Positions 44,824 to 54,637 of a DNA stretch of 64,000 bases are shown here, one piece after another. The notes beneath the pieces were generated by a model. It ran no database searches, had not been told where the DNA came from, and saw nothing but the letters and a program-made list of their open reading frames with translations. The first letter of the stretch is position 1. Every line of letters begins with the position of its first letter. Made by a program: the position numbers and the translations under genes. Source of the stretch: DATFDN01 sp963818885 (lineage in GTDB: Bacteria; Pseudomonadota; Alphaproteobacteria; Acetobacterales; Acetobacteraceae); NCBI GenBank assembly GCA_963818885.1, contig CAWFTP010000006.1:623203-687202 (forward strand). The letters are read 5' to 3'.

Positions 44824-45385
44824 TCAGAGCGGCTTCAGCGGCGGCGTCTCCCCGGGCGGCAACGGCACGCGCGCCACGTTCAGCACCATCGACACCAGGC
44901 TATAATACCCGCAGGCTCCGATCAGGTCGATCACGCCGCGCTCCCCGAAGCGCGCCTGCGCGCGGGCATAGGTCGCATCGCTGACCTCTCCCTTTGTCAG
45001 CAACTCCGTCGCGAAGTCATAGACGTCGGTTTCGTCGGGCTGCATCCCCTCGGGCCGGCGTCCCTGGGCCACGGCGTCGGCGATCTCCGCGCGCAGTCCG
45101 GCCTCGATCGCGAGGCGGCGATGCGCATAGAACTGGTACTGCGCGGTCCATTTGCGCCCGGTGATGATGATCGCAAGCTCGTTCAGCCGTGGCGGAATTG
45201 AGCTGCTGAAGCGGACATAGGCGCCGACCAGCTGCACCAGCTCGGCCAGATCAGGACTGCGGAGCAGCGCGTTGAACGGGCCGCGCAGGCCCTTCCCGCG
45301 CGGGCCCGACTGGATCGAAATCGGCAACCCGGCGCTGGTCCGGGTTCATGGTCTCGGGCGTGAGTTGCGGGAAGCGGTCGGCCAT
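44824..45385 (-). CDS. Carboxymuconolactone decarboxylase family protein
   Basis: The corrected protein of about 187 residues has an AhpD-like fold: PFNALLRSPDLAELVQLVGA, LNELAIIITGRKWTAQYQFYAH and a C-terminal GACGYYSLVSMVLN. The usual CxxC pair of AhpD peroxidases is absent; the general-acid His and Glu of CMD-type members can be placed in the YAHRRLAIEAG segment. An extra base in AAA (45318-45320) breaks the N-terminal frame. AAGGAG precedes the ATG at 45385. It follows the SDR gene by 12 bases in the Liv-linked operon. Confidence 0.87.
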
Positions 45386-45397
45386 CGGCGTCTCCTT

Positions 45398-46204
45398 CTA
45401 AGGGGAGGCGAGGATCAGCCCGCCATCCACCACGATTTCCGTCCCGGTAATGTAGCCCGCCTCGTCGGAGGCGAGAAACAGCACCGCATGGGCCACATCC
45501 CACCCGGTGCCCATGCGGCCCATCGGGCAGCGAGCGTTGCGGCTGGCGATCAGCGCGGCGGCGTCGTCGCCGGCGACCGTCTTCGCAAGGCGCTGCTCCA
45601 CCAGCGGCGTGTGCATCAGGCCCGGCACGACGGTGTTGCAGCGTATGCCCTGCTTCACGACAGCGCCGGCGGTCGAGCGGGTGAACTGAATCACCGCCGC
45701 CTTCGACGCGCTGTACGCGACGTGCTGGCGTCCGCCGTGCCCGTCATTGCGCAGTCCGGCGACCGAGCTGATGTTGACGATAGCGCCCTTGCCCTGCCTG
45801 GCCATCGGTGGGATCGCGTATTTGCAGCCCAGAAACACGGTCTTGAGGTTGGTGTCGATCTGCCGGTCCCAGACCTCCTCGCTCATGCTCACCGCATCGC
45901 CCGGTGCCGAGCCGCCGACATTGTTGACCAGGATGTCGAGGCGGCCGAAACGGGCAAGGCAGGCGCGTACCATCGCCTCTACCTCGGAGGCGTTCAGCAT
46001 GTCGCAGCGATGCACCGCGCTCTCATTGCCCTCCGCGGCGATGGTGGCGTGCGTCTCCTCGGCGACGGCCTGGTTGATGTCGACCAGGAACACTCTCGCG
46101 CCCTGACGCGCCATCAGGGTGGCCGCGGCGCGGCCATTGCCCCAACCGGGGCCCACCGATCCGGCGCCGGTGACAAGCGCCACCTTGCCGGTCAGGTCGA
46201 GCAT
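45398..46204 (-). CDS. Short-chain dehydrogenase/reductase
   Basis: This 268-residue SDR has the cofactor loop TGAGSVGPGWGNG (an expanded glycine motif), Asp in LVDIN suggesting NAD, NNVGG near residue 88, and the catalytic Ser…Tyr…Lys in NISSVAG…VAYSASKAAV. The substrate is not known. GGAGG just upstream supports the ATG at 46204, with the adjacent ATG at 46207 as an alternative. It follows livM by 15 bases, which suggests the transported compound is oxidised by this enzyme. Confidence 0.9.
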   Translation of the reverse strand: MLDLTGKVALVTGAGSVGPGWGNGRAAATLMARQGARVFLVDINQAVAEETHATIAAEGNESAVHRCDMLNASEVEAMVRACLARFGRLDILVNNVGGSAPGDAVSMSEEVWDRQIDTNLKTVFLGCKYAIPPMARQGKGAIVNISSVAGLRNDGHGGRQHVAYSASKAAVIQFTRSTAGAVVKQGIRCNTVVPGLMHTPLVEQRLAKTVAGDDAAALIASRNARCPMGRMGTGWDVAHAVLFLASDEAGYITGTEIVVDGGLILASP

Positions 46205-46219
46205 CATCACCTCCGTCTC

Positions 46220-47242
46220 CTAGGGCACCGCCGCTACCTGGCGGCGGCGAGAGGACAGCAAGCGGAACAGACGCCTCAATCCCCCCGCGATGCCGGTCGG
46301 CAGCAGATACATGAATGCGATCAGGATGACGCCGTAGATCGCTCCCGGTGCCGCCTTGGAGATGTCGTTGGCGACATTGGGAATGAACTCGATGAAGGCG
46401 CCGCCGAATATGGCGCCGGGGATCGAGCTGACGCCGCCGACGATCAGGCCGACGAAGAACCAGACCGAGATGAAGAGGTTGAAGCTGTCGGGAGCGACGA
46501 ACTGCACCACGATCGTGGTGAGCGCGCCAGCGACCCCGGCGAACGCCGCGCTGACCGCGAAGGTGCGGGTCTTCACGGCGGACAGGTGGATGCCCATCGA
46601 CTCGGCGGCGAGCGATTGGTCGCGAATGGCCATCATCGCGCGCCCAATGCGCCCGCGCGTCAGGTTCCAGCCGAGCAGGAAGACGACGCAGGTGATCGCG
46701 AGACAGAAAAGATAGATCCACTGGTCCGGATCCAGCGGCAATCCGAACGGCGCCTCCGGTTTGTCGACAATAAGTCCTTGCACGCCGCCGGTCAGTCCGG
46801 ACAGCGCATTCACCTTGAGGATCTGCGGCGCGGCGACCGCGAGCGCCAGGGTCACCAGGGCAAGGTAGAGGCCGGCCAATCGCAGCGCCGGAAACCCGAC
46901 CAGAAAGCCGACAATTCCCGCGGCAACAGCAGCAACCGGGATGGTCGCCCAGTATGGCCAGCCGTACTGGGCCATGAGGATTGCCGTGGCGTAGGCGCCC
47001 ACCGCGTAGAATGCGCCGTGGCCGAGCGAGAGCTGGCCGTTGATGCCGGTGAGCACCGTCAGGCTGAGCACCGCGCACGCATAAGACAGCGTCATCGACA
47101 ACTGGAACAGCCGGTAGCTGCTGACGATGAAGGTCAATGCGATCGCGATCGCAACGACAATGAGGACGGCCGCGATGCGCCATGGCTCGAGCCGGGCCTC
47201 CCTGTCGTCCGCGCCGCGGGGAGCGAGATCGGCGTCACGCAT
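46220..47242 (-). CDS. livM: Branched-chain amino-acid-type ABC permease LivM
   Basis: This 340-residue permease of the HAAT family has about nine helices. Its signature runs NGQLSLGHGAFYAVGAYATA in the first half, and the cytoplasmic contact loop is GRIGRAMMAIRDQSLAAESMG. It pairs with LivH to form the channel. Spacing to livH is only 3 bases. HAAT systems carry leucine-like amino acids, amides, urea or aromatic acids; the catabolic neighbours point to a carboxylic acid. Confidence 0.92.
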   Translation of the reverse strand: MRDADLAPRGADDREARLEPWRIAAVLIVVAIAIALTFIVSSYRLFQLSMTLSYACAVLSLTVLTGINGQLSLGHGAFYAVGAYATAILMAQYGWPYWATIPVAAVAAGIVGFLVGFPALRLAGLYLALVTLALAVAAPQILKVNALSGLTGGVQGLIVDKPEAPFGLPLDPDQWIYLFCLAITCVVFLLGWNLTRGRIGRAMMAIRDQSLAAESMGIHLSAVKTRTFAVSAAFAGVAGALTTIVVQFVAPDSFNLFISVWFFVGLIVGGVSSIPGAIFGGAFIEFIPNVANDISKAAPGAIYGVILIAFMYLLPTGIAGGLRRLFRLLSSRRRQVAAVP

Positions 47243-47245
47243 GGG

Positions 47246-48118
47246 CTACACCCTGCTCTGCAACGGGCGGCCGAGTAGCCCGGCGGGCTTCACCAGCAGC
47301 ACGGCCACGATGATGATCAAGGCTACGGTCAGCTTGAGTTCGGTGCCGACGATATAGGCGCCGAAGACGTTCTCCAGAACGCCGACGATGAACCCGCCGA
47401 TAACCGCCCCGAGCGGGCTATCGATCCCGCCCAGCAAGGCGCCCGCGAACGCATAGATCAGGATGCCGAACATCATGTTGGGATCGAGGAAGACGATCGG
47501 CGCGACCATGATGCCGGCGATCCCGCCAATCGCCGCGGCGAGACCCCAGCCCAGTGCCAGCATCCGGTTGACGCGCACGCCGCACAGCCGCGCTGACGTC
47601 GGGTTGAACGCCGCGGCGCGCATCGCCAAGCCCAGCGTCGTGTGACGGAAGAACAGGTAGACCAGGAACAGGACGATCAGCGTCACCCCCGTCTCACCCA
47701 CCTCGTGGGAGGAGATGTAGCCGCCCAGCAACGGCTGGCCGCCACCGAACGGGGATGGGAAGGGCTTGATGACGTAATCGAAGATCCAGCCGTCCATCGA
47801 GTTGATGACCAGCAGCAGGCCGATGAAGACGCCCACGACCGTGAGGATAGGTGCATTTGTGACCGGCCGTATCAAAATCCGCTCGATTGCTGCTCCCATG
47901 ATGAAGGACACGACGACGGTGATGACGAAGGCGCCCCAGTATGGGATTCCGGCATTGATGAGCGTGAGACAGATATACGTCGACAGGGTCGCCATCTCGC
48001 CCTGCGCGAAATTCACGTGATGCGTCGCTTGGTAGATCATGACGAGAGCAAGCGCGACGGCTGCGTAGATACTGCCGCTGGCAAGGCCCGAGATGACTTG
48101 GTGAAGGAGCCCGCTCAC
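47246..48118 (-). CDS. livH: Branched-chain amino-acid-type ABC permease LivH
   Basis: This 290-residue HAAT permease begins with GLASGSIYAAVALALVMIYQ and continues NFAQGEMATLSTYI, the classical LivH signature. The loop RAAAFNPTSARLCGVRVNRM contacts the ATPases. Eight membrane helices are visible. It follows livF by 11 bases and precedes livM by 3, completing the GFHM order. Confidence 0.94.
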   Translation of the reverse strand: MSGLLHQVISGLASGSIYAAVALALVMIYQATHHVNFAQGEMATLSTYICLTLINAGIPYWGAFVITVVVSFIMGAAIERILIRPVTNAPILTVVGVFIGLLLVINSMDGWIFDYVIKPFPSPFGGGQPLLGGYISSHEVGETGVTLIVLFLVYLFFRHTTLGLAMRAAAFNPTSARLCGVRVNRMLALGWGLAAAIGGIAGIMVAPIVFLDPNMMFGILIYAFAGALLGGIDSPLGAVIGGFIVGVLENVFGAYIVGTELKLTVALIIIVAVLLVKPAGLLGRPLQSRV

Positions 48119-48129
48119 GCTCGCACTCC

Positions 48130-48843
48130 CTAATAGCCGAGATAGGCGCGCCGGACGGCTTCGTCCTTGCGGAGGTCGGCGGCCGGACCGGAGATCACGA
48201 TCCGCCCGGTTTCCAGCAGGTACGCGTGGTCCGCGAAATCGAGGGCGACCGAGCTGTTCTGCTCCACCAACAGGATGCTGACGCCCTCATCGGCGCGGAT
48301 GCGTCGAAGAATGTGGAAGATATCCTGCACGATCAAGGGCGCGAGGCCGAAGGAGGGTTCATCGAGCAGCAGCAGTCGCGGTTTGACCAGCAATGCGCGC
48401 GCGATCGCCAGCATCTGCTGCTCCCCGCCCGACAGCGTGCCCGCCTGCTGGCGATAGCGCTCCTTCAGGCGGGGAAAATAGGTGAACATCCTCTCGAAGT
48501 CCGCCTTCACCGCGTTGCGGTCGCGGCGCGTGTACGAACCGAGACGGAGATTCTCCTCGACGGTCAGCTCCATGAGCGTGCCGCGTCCATCGGGAACGTG
48601 CCCGACGCCGCGCCGCACGATTTCCTCCGCTGGCTGACGGTCGATCCGCTGGTCGCCGAGCCGCACCTCGCCCTGCGGGCGGATCAAGCCGCAGATCGCG
48701 CGCAGCGTCGTGGTCTTGCCGGCGCCGTTCGCGCCGAGCAGCGTGGTCGTCCGCCCTTGTTCCACCTGGAAGTCAAGACCATGCAGAACCTTGGTCTGCC
48801 CATAGCCGGCGTGGAGGCCACGCGCCTCAAGCAGTGCCGGCAT
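48130..48843 (-). CDS. livF: Branched-chain amino-acid-type ABC ATPase LivF
   Basis: This 237-residue ATPase has Walker A GANGAGKTT near residue 36, the Q loop, the signature LSGGEQQ near 138, Walker B RLLLLDEPSFGLAP, and the switch His region LLVEQN. The ATG at 48843 lies within the end of livG (17-base overlap), so translation is coupled. With LivG it would energise the LivHM channel. Confidence 0.95.
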   Translation of the reverse strand: MPALLEARGLHAGYGQTKVLHGLDFQVEQGRTTTLLGANGAGKTTTLRAICGLIRPQGEVRLGDQRIDRQPAEEIVRRGVGHVPDGRGTLMELTVEENLRLGSYTRRDRNAVKADFERMFTYFPRLKERYRQQAGTLSGGEQQMLAIARALLVKPRLLLLDEPSFGLAPLIVQDIFHILRRIRADEGVSILLVEQNSSVALDFADHAYLLETGRIVISGPAADLRKDEAVRRAYLGY

Positions 48844-49639
48844 GCAGCGCCTCTTCGTCATCGTCTGTGCCGCCCAGATAGGCGCGTATCACCTCGGGTT
48901 CGCGGCGCACCGCATCGGGCGTGCCGTCGGCGATCTTGCGGCCGAATTCGAGCGCGACGACCTTGTCGGAGATTCCCATCACCATGCTCATGTGATGCTC
49001 AACGACAAGCACGGACATCTCGTAGTGGGCACCGATCTCGCGGATGAGGGTGGAGAGTCCATCGACCTCGGAGTGGTTCAGCCCGCCCGCCGGCTCGTCG
49101 AGGAGCAGCAGCTTGGGCGCACCCATCAGCGCGCGGCCCAGCTCCACCCGCTTCTGCGTGCCGAACGGCAAGCCGCCCACCGGCACGTCGGCGACATCCC
49201 CCAAGGTCAGCAGATCGAGGACGTCGCGCAGCCGCCGCCGCGCGGCCGCCTCCTCCATGCGCACGCGGGGAAGGCGCAGCGAGTTGGCGGCGAACCCGGA
49301 ACGGGCGAGGTGGTGTGCCCCGACCAGGATGTTGTCGCGCACGGTCAGCCTGCCGAACAGCGCTATATTCTGGAAGGTGCGGCCGATGCCGAGCGGTGAC
49401 ATGCGGTAGCGCGGTTCGCCCTTCAGCGACTGACCCTCGAAAACTATGTCGCCCTCGGCGTAGCGATAGATGCCGCTGATGCAGTTGAAGAGTGTCGTCT
49501 TGCCGGAACCGTTGGGTCCGATCAGGCCGCAGATCTGGCGACGCGGGACATCGAAGGAGACACCCGCAAGCGCCACCACACCGCCGAAACGGACCACTAC
49601 ACCTCGTACGCTGAGCAGCGGCCCGGCCGCCTCAGACAT
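48827..49639 (-). CDS. livG: Branched-chain amino-acid-type ABC ATPase LivG
   Basis: This 270-residue ATPase has Walker A GPNGSGKTT near residue 42 and GIGRTFQNIALF, typical of LivG. The signature region is degenerate (GGLPFGTQKRVELGRAL), as in LivG-like proteins. Walker B is LLLLDEPAGGLN, and VVEHHM contains the switch His. It leads the minus-strand operon. The binding protein LivK, usually encoded in the cluster, is absent. The ATG at 49639 is preferred to a GTG at 49657. Confidence 0.94.
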   Translation of the reverse strand: MSEAAGPLLSVRGVVVRFGGVVALAGVSFDVPRRQICGLIGPNGSGKTTLFNCISGIYRYAEGDIVFEGQSLKGEPRYRMSPLGIGRTFQNIALFGRLTVRDNILVGAHHLARSGFAANSLRLPRVRMEEAAARRRLRDVLDLLTLGDVADVPVGGLPFGTQKRVELGRALMGAPKLLLLDEPAGGLNHSEVDGLSTLIREIGAHYEMSVLVVEHHMSMVMGISDKVVALEFGRKIADGTPDAVRREPEVIRAYLGGTDDDEEALHAGTA

Positions 49640-49881
49640 GCCGCATCCATCCGACACTGGAATGCCGCTCCCGGCGCGCGTGTCCCATCGACCCTCCCCG
49701 TTTGCGGCGGTGCTGCTTCTTGAGTTCGATCAACGCGTCAGCTCGCCTTGGGCAAGGTGACGAAGCGGCGCAGGCAAGTCAACGGCCCCATGCATGAGCT
49801 TCGGCGCGTTACCGCTAGAGTGAGGCGCTCTCCAGGTATAGACCCGGATGGCTCGGGACAATGCGGATCGGCGAGGCGGCA
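49640..49881. promoter_or_regulatory. Divergent intergenic region between livG and acyl-CoA dehydrogenase
   Basis: About 240 bases separate two divergent catabolic transcripts and should hold both promoters. I see no strong dyad, repeat or RNA element. No short gene is supported here. Confidence 0.35.
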
Positions 49882-51009
49882 ATGAATTTCGATTTTCCGG
49901 ACGAGCTGAAGCAGATGCGCGAGGAGGCGCGGCGCTTCCTCTCGGCGCGCTGTCCGCCGGCCGCATCCCGCCGGGTGCTTGAGGGAGATGGTGCCTCGTT
50001 CGACCGCGACCTCTGGCAGCAGATGGCGACGATGGGATGGATGGGAGCGGCGATTCCGGAGGAGCACGGTGGCGGCGGACTGAGCCATCTCGCGATCTGC
50101 GTGCTGGCCGAGGAACTGGGGCGCGCGATTGCGCCAGTGCCGTTCGCCTCGTCCGTGTATCTCGCGACCGAGGCGATCATGGCGTTCGGCAGCCCGGCGC
50201 AGCAAGCGGCATGGCTGCCCCGGCTGGCTTCGGGTGAAACGATCGGCACGTTCGCCCATGCCGAGGCACCGGGCATTGCCAACCCTGAGCGGCTGCACGG
50301 AAGCGTCACGGACGGCAGGCTGACCGCCGTCAAACGGGCGGTGCCGGACGGCGAGAGCGCCGATGTCGCCGTCGTCAGCGTGAATGGCGGACATGGACCC
50401 TGGCTGTACCTCGTGGACCTCGCCGGCCCCGGCGTCGCGCCGGAGGCGGTCCAGACCTTCGATCCCAGCCGGCCGCACGCGACGCTCACCTTCACCGCCG
50501 CGCTGGCCGAGCCGCTGCCGGGCGCGGACAGCGCCGAGCAGGTGCGCCGCCTGCTCGACCGCGCCGCGATCATGCTGGCGTTCGAGCAGCTCGGCGGCGC
50601 CGAGGCGGCGCTCGAGATGGCACGCGACTACGCCAAGCAGCGCTACGCGTTCGGTCGGCCGATCGGCTCCTTCCAGGCGATCAAGCACAAGCTCGCCGAG
50701 GTCTACATCGCGGTCGAGCTGGCGCGCTCGAACGCCTATTACGGCGCCTGGGCGCTGCATACCGACGCTGCCGAGCTGCCGGTCGCGGCCTCCGTCGCGC
50801 GGATCGCCGCTTGCGACGCCGGCTGGCTCGCCACCAAGGAGAACATCCAGACCCACGGCGGCATGGGGTTCACCTGGGAGTATGATTGCCACCTGGACCA
50901 TCGGCGGGCACGGCTGCTCGGCCTCGCGCTTGGGTCGGCGCGGGAGTGGAAGCATCGGTTGGTCGATACGCTGAAGAGCCGCAACGTCAGCGAGATGGCA
51001 AGCGAATGA
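49882..51009 (+). CDS. Acyl-CoA dehydrogenase family protein
   Basis: This 375-residue flavoprotein has the acyl-CoA dehydrogenase fold: NFDFPDELKQMREEARRFLS, GWMGAAIPEEHGGGGLSH, and the C-terminal RYAFGRPIGSFQAIKHKLAE followed by NIQTHGGMGFTWEYDCHLDH. The usual catalytic Glu position of classical enzymes is not clearly conserved, as in many FadE-like catabolic paralogues. It would introduce a 2,3-double bond into an acyl-CoA. The ATG at 49882 starts the conserved part; the in-frame ATG at 49861 adds seven residues. The stop overlaps the dehalogenase start (ATGA). Confidence 0.88.
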   Translation: MNFDFPDELKQMREEARRFLSARCPPAASRRVLEGDGASFDRDLWQQMATMGWMGAAIPEEHGGGGLSHLAICVLAEELGRAIAPVPFASSVYLATEAIMAFGSPAQQAAWLPRLASGETIGTFAHAEAPGIANPERLHGSVTDGRLTAVKRAVPDGESADVAVVSVNGGHGPWLYLVDLAGPGVAPEAVQTFDPSRPHATLTFTAALAEPLPGADSAEQVRRLLDRAAIMLAFEQLGGAEAALEMARDYAKQRYAFGRPIGSFQAIKHKLAEVYIAVELARSNAYYGAWALHTDAAELPVAASVARIAACDAGWLATKENIQTHGGMGFTWEYDCHLDHRRARLLGLALGSAREWKHRLVDTLKSRNVSEMASE

Positions 51010-51915
51010 AGCGCGCCGCGACGATCCTGGGCCGCCGCATGGCCTATGTGGAGGCGGGGCAGGGGGCGCCGGTGCTGTTCCTGCACGGCAACCCGACCTC
51101 CTCGTTCCTCTGGCGCGATGTCATCCCGCCGGTGGCGCGGACCGCGCGCTGCCTGGCGCCCGATCTGATGGGCATGGGCGACAGCGAGAAGCTGGCGCCC
51201 GACCGAGTACAGTTTCGACACGCACAGCCGCTTCGTCGACGGGTTCATCGACGCGCTGATCCCGCCCGACGAGAAGCTGGTGCTGGTCGTGCACGACTGG
51301 GGTTCGGCGCTCGGCTTCGACTGGGCGCGCCGCCATCCCGACCGGGCGCGGGCGATCGCCTACATGGAGGCGATCGTCCGGCCGCTCTCTGGCTGGGAGG
51401 AGTGGAACCCCGACGCGGCCCGCATCTTCCAGGGCTTCCGCTCCGAGAAGGGCGAGGAGATGATCCTCGAGCGGAACCTGTTCGTCGAGCGCGTGCTGCC
51501 GGGTTCGGTGATCCGGACGCTGACCGAGCCGGAGATGGCGGAGTATCGCCGGCCCTTCCTGCGCCCCGACCATCGCGCGCCGACGCTCGCCTGGCCCCGC
51601 GCCATCCCGATCGGCGGTGAGCCGCCCGATGTGACGGCGCGGGTGCAGGCATATGCCGAGTTCATGGCGACGAGCCAGTTCCCTAAGCTGTTCGTCAACG
51701 CCGATCCGGGCGCCATCCTGATCGGCGCGCAGCGCGAGTTCTGCCGGAACTGGCCGAACCAGACGGAGGTCACGGTGCCTGGCAAGCACTTCATCCAGGA
51801 AGATTCCGGTCCCGCGATCGGGACCGCCATCGCGGCCTGGATCGAGACTTCGACTCCCCTCTCCGCCCCTCGGGGCGGAGAGGGCCGGGGAGAGGTGGGG
51901 GACGCCGGTTCGTGA
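51006..51915 (+). CDS. Haloalkane dehalogenase-like alpha/beta hydrolase
   Basis: The joined frames give about 300 residues with the haloalkane dehalogenase pattern. LFLHGNPTSSFLWR carries the halide-binding Asn, VVHDWGSALGFDWA holds the nucleophilic Asp followed by the halide-binding Trp, and VTVPGKHFIQED holds the catalytic His. It should hydrolyse carbon-halogen bonds, although the native substrate may differ. An extra C at 51203-51204 splits the frame. The stop lies inside a palindromic repeat, so the last 15 or so residues (GGEGRGEVGDAGS) are repeat-derived. Confidence 0.88.
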
Positions 51916-52050
51916 AACGCACGTCGCGCCGCCGCGCCATTTCCGCGACCTCGCGGCGAGTTTTGCGCGTGAAGGCGATTGGCGTTCGGGCGGTCCTCAC
52001 GGCATATCCCCACCTCTCCCCGACCCTCTCCGCCCCAGGGCGGAGAGGGA
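51857..52050. repeat. Large paired inverted repeat (family B)
   Basis: Hairpin unit CTCTCCGCCCC…GGGGCGGAGAG with a flank GGGGAGAGGTGGGG (51857-51900) is mirrored by CCCCACCTCTCCCC with the same hairpin at 52008-52050. About 105 bases lie between. The 29-base outer arms are almost perfect complements. The first copy supplies the 3' end of the dehalogenase reading frame and the second lies before holB. Confidence 0.8.
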
Positions 52051-52078
52051 GGTGCCGCGAGCCTCTCGCCGGGATACC

Positions 52079-53097
52079 GTGAGCGAGCCACCCGAACCCC
52101 GCGCCAACCCGACCCTGATCGGCCACCAGGCGGCGGAGGCGGCGCTGCTCGGCGCGCTCCGCGGCGGGCGGATGCACCACGCCTGGATGATCACCGGCCC
52201 GGATGGGGTCGGGAAGGCAACGCTCGCCTTCCGCTTCGCCCGCCGCCTGCTCGCCGGGCCAGGCGACACGCTGGAGTTGGCGCCGGAGCACCCGGTGTTC
52301 CGCCGCGTGGCGGCGGGCGCGCATGCCGATTTGTTCACCCTCCAGCGTACGATGGGGTCGGACGGCAAGAAGCTGCGCGCCGAGATCGGCGTCGACGACG
52401 TGCGGGCGGCCAACGCCTTCCTGCGGCTGACGCCCGCCGAGGGCGGCTGGCGGGTCGTCATCGTTGATCGCGCCGACGAGCTGAATTGCAACGCCGCCAA
52501 TGCCTTGCTGAAGATTCTGGAAGAGCCGCCGGCACGGGCGCTGCTGCTGCTCGTCTGTGCCTCCCCCGGACGCCTGCCGGTCACCTTGCGCAGCCGCTGC
52601 CGGCGCCTGCCGCTGCATCCGCTGAGCGAAGAGGACATGACCCGGCTGCTCGCGACCTACCTGCCGGGCGTTGCGGAGGAGGAGCGCGACCGGCTGGCGG
52701 CGCTTGCGGAGGGTTCGCCGGGTCGCGCTCTCCTGTTGCGCGACGCGGAGGGCGTGGCACTCGCCGGGCTGGTGGACGAGGTGCTCGCGGGCCTTCCGGA
52801 CCTGCCGGATGGCGGCTGGGGCGTCGCCGACCGGCTGGGCCGGGGGAGGGGGCGTTCTCCACCTTCATGGACCTCCTGCGCGCCGCCATCGCCGCCGCCG
52901 TTCGCGCCGCGGCGCGTGGACGCGCCGATCCCGATCAGGCTCGGCTCGCCTCCCTGCATCCCCTTGATGACTGGGCAGGCGTGTGGCAGGCGCTCACAGA
53001 ACTACAGGACGAAACTGAGCGGTTCGCGCTGGAGAGGCGGCAGGCCGTCCTGTCCGGCCTGCGCCTGCTTCGCGAACCACGGCACGACATGACATGA
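52079..53097 (+). CDS. holB: DNA polymerase III, delta' subunit
   Basis: The joined frames give about 338 residues of the clamp-loader delta' subunit: HHAWMITGPDGVGKATLAFRF (degenerate P-loop near residue 35), VDRADELNCNAANALLKILE (DEAD-like region) and a sensor region TLRSRCRRLPL. The zinc-finger Cys of E. coli delta' are absent, as in many alphaproteobacteria. The G runs at 52842-52852 carry indels (one lost or two extra bases) that break the C-terminal frame. The ATGA overlap with metG couples them. tmk, the usual upstream neighbour, is missing. Confidence 0.92.
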
Positions 53098-54630
53098 AGA
53101 CAAAGACCTATATCACGACGCCGATCTATTACGTGAACGGCGCCCCGCATATCGGCCACGCCTATACCTCGATCGCCGCCGACGTGCTGGCGCGCTTCAA
53201 GCGGCTGGACGGGCACGACGTCTTCTTCCTGACCGGCACCGACGAGCATGGACAGAAGGTGGAGCAGGCGGCGGCGGAGGCCGGGCTCGATCCGCAAGCC
53301 TACACGGATCGGATTTCCGCCGATTTCCGCGACGTGGCCGACAAGATGGCAATCTCGTACGACGACTTCATCCGCACCACCGAGCCGCGCCACAAGGTCT
53401 CGTGCACCGAGCTGTGGCGGCGAATCGATGCCGCCGGGCAGATTTATCTCGGCGACTACGAGGGATGGTACGCGGTCCGCGACGAGGCGTTCTACGACGA
53501 GGCCGAGCTCAACACCCTCGCCGACGGAACCAAGCTCGCGCCGAGCGGCGCGCCGGTCGCCTGGGTGCGCGAGCCGTCCTATTTCTTCCGCCTCTCGGCA
53601 TTCCGGGACAAGCTCCTGCAACTCTACGAGGAGCAGCCCGACTTCATCGCCCCGCAGAGCAGCCGCAACGAGGTCATGAGCTTCGTGCGCGCCGGGCTGA
53701 ACGACCTGTCCATCAGCCGCACCAGCTTCAGCTGGGGCATCCCGGTGCCAGGGGCGCCGGGCCATGTCATGTACGTCTGGCTCGACGCGCTCAACAACTA
53801 TGTCACCGCCTGCGGCTTCCCCGACGAAACCGCGCCGCGCTGGCGGTTCTGGCCCGCCGACGTGCATGTCGTCGGCAAGGAGATCATGCGCTTCCACGCG
53901 GTGATCTGGCCGGCGCTGCTGATGGCAGCCGGGCTCGCCCTGCCCCGCCGCGTCTCCGCCAACGGCTGGTGGACGGTCGAGGGCGAGAAGATGAGCAAGT
54001 CGCTAGGCAACGTGATCGAAGCGCGCGAGCTGGCGGCGAAATACGGCCTCGATCAAGTGCGCTACTTTTTGCTGCGCGAGAAGCCGTTCGGCGGCGACGG
54101 CTCGATCCGCTTCCAGTCCCTGGCGACACGGATCAACGTCGAGCTGGCGAACGACCTCGGGCAATCTGGCGCAGCGCATGCTGACCCTGATCGCGCGCAA
54201 CTGCGACGCAAGGCTGCCGGGGCAGCGGGCGCTGACCGAGGACGATGCCGGGCTCCTCGCGGCGGCGGCGGCGCTGCCCGGCCTCCTGCGCGAGCGGCTC
54301 GACCGGCAGGCGTTCCACGAGGCGCTGGAGGAGGTCTGGAAGGTGATCCGCGCGGCCAACGCCTATATCGACCGGCAGGCGCCCTGGGCGCTGCGCAAGA
54401 CCGACCCCGCCCGGATGAACGCGGTGCTGCGCGTGCTCGCGGACACGCTTCGAAGCATCGCCACCGTGCTGCAGCCGTTCATGCCCGGCTCCATGGCGCG
54501 GATGCTCGATCAGCTCGGCGTGCCGGAGGGCGCGCGCACGATCGCCGCGCTGGGGACGCCGCTCCCCGAGGGAACCGCGCTGCCGCCACCCGTCGGGGTC
54601 TTCCCGCGTTATGTGGAAAACGCGGCGTAG
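53094..54630 (+). CDS. metG: Methionyl-tRNA synthetase
   Basis: The joined frames give about 511 residues, the short MetG form without a C-terminal tRNA-binding domain. Class I motifs are HIGH in GAPHIGHAYTS near residue 19 and KMSKS in EGEKMSKSLGN near 300. GTDEHGQKVEQ and the anticodon-binding helical region (AYIDRQAPWALRKTD) complete it. The connective peptide has no metal Cys. An extra G at 54159-54161 shifts the frame in NDLGNLAQRM. It overlaps holB and precedes tatD, the standard arrangement in this class. Confidence 0.96.
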
Positions 54631-54637
54631 GACGCTG

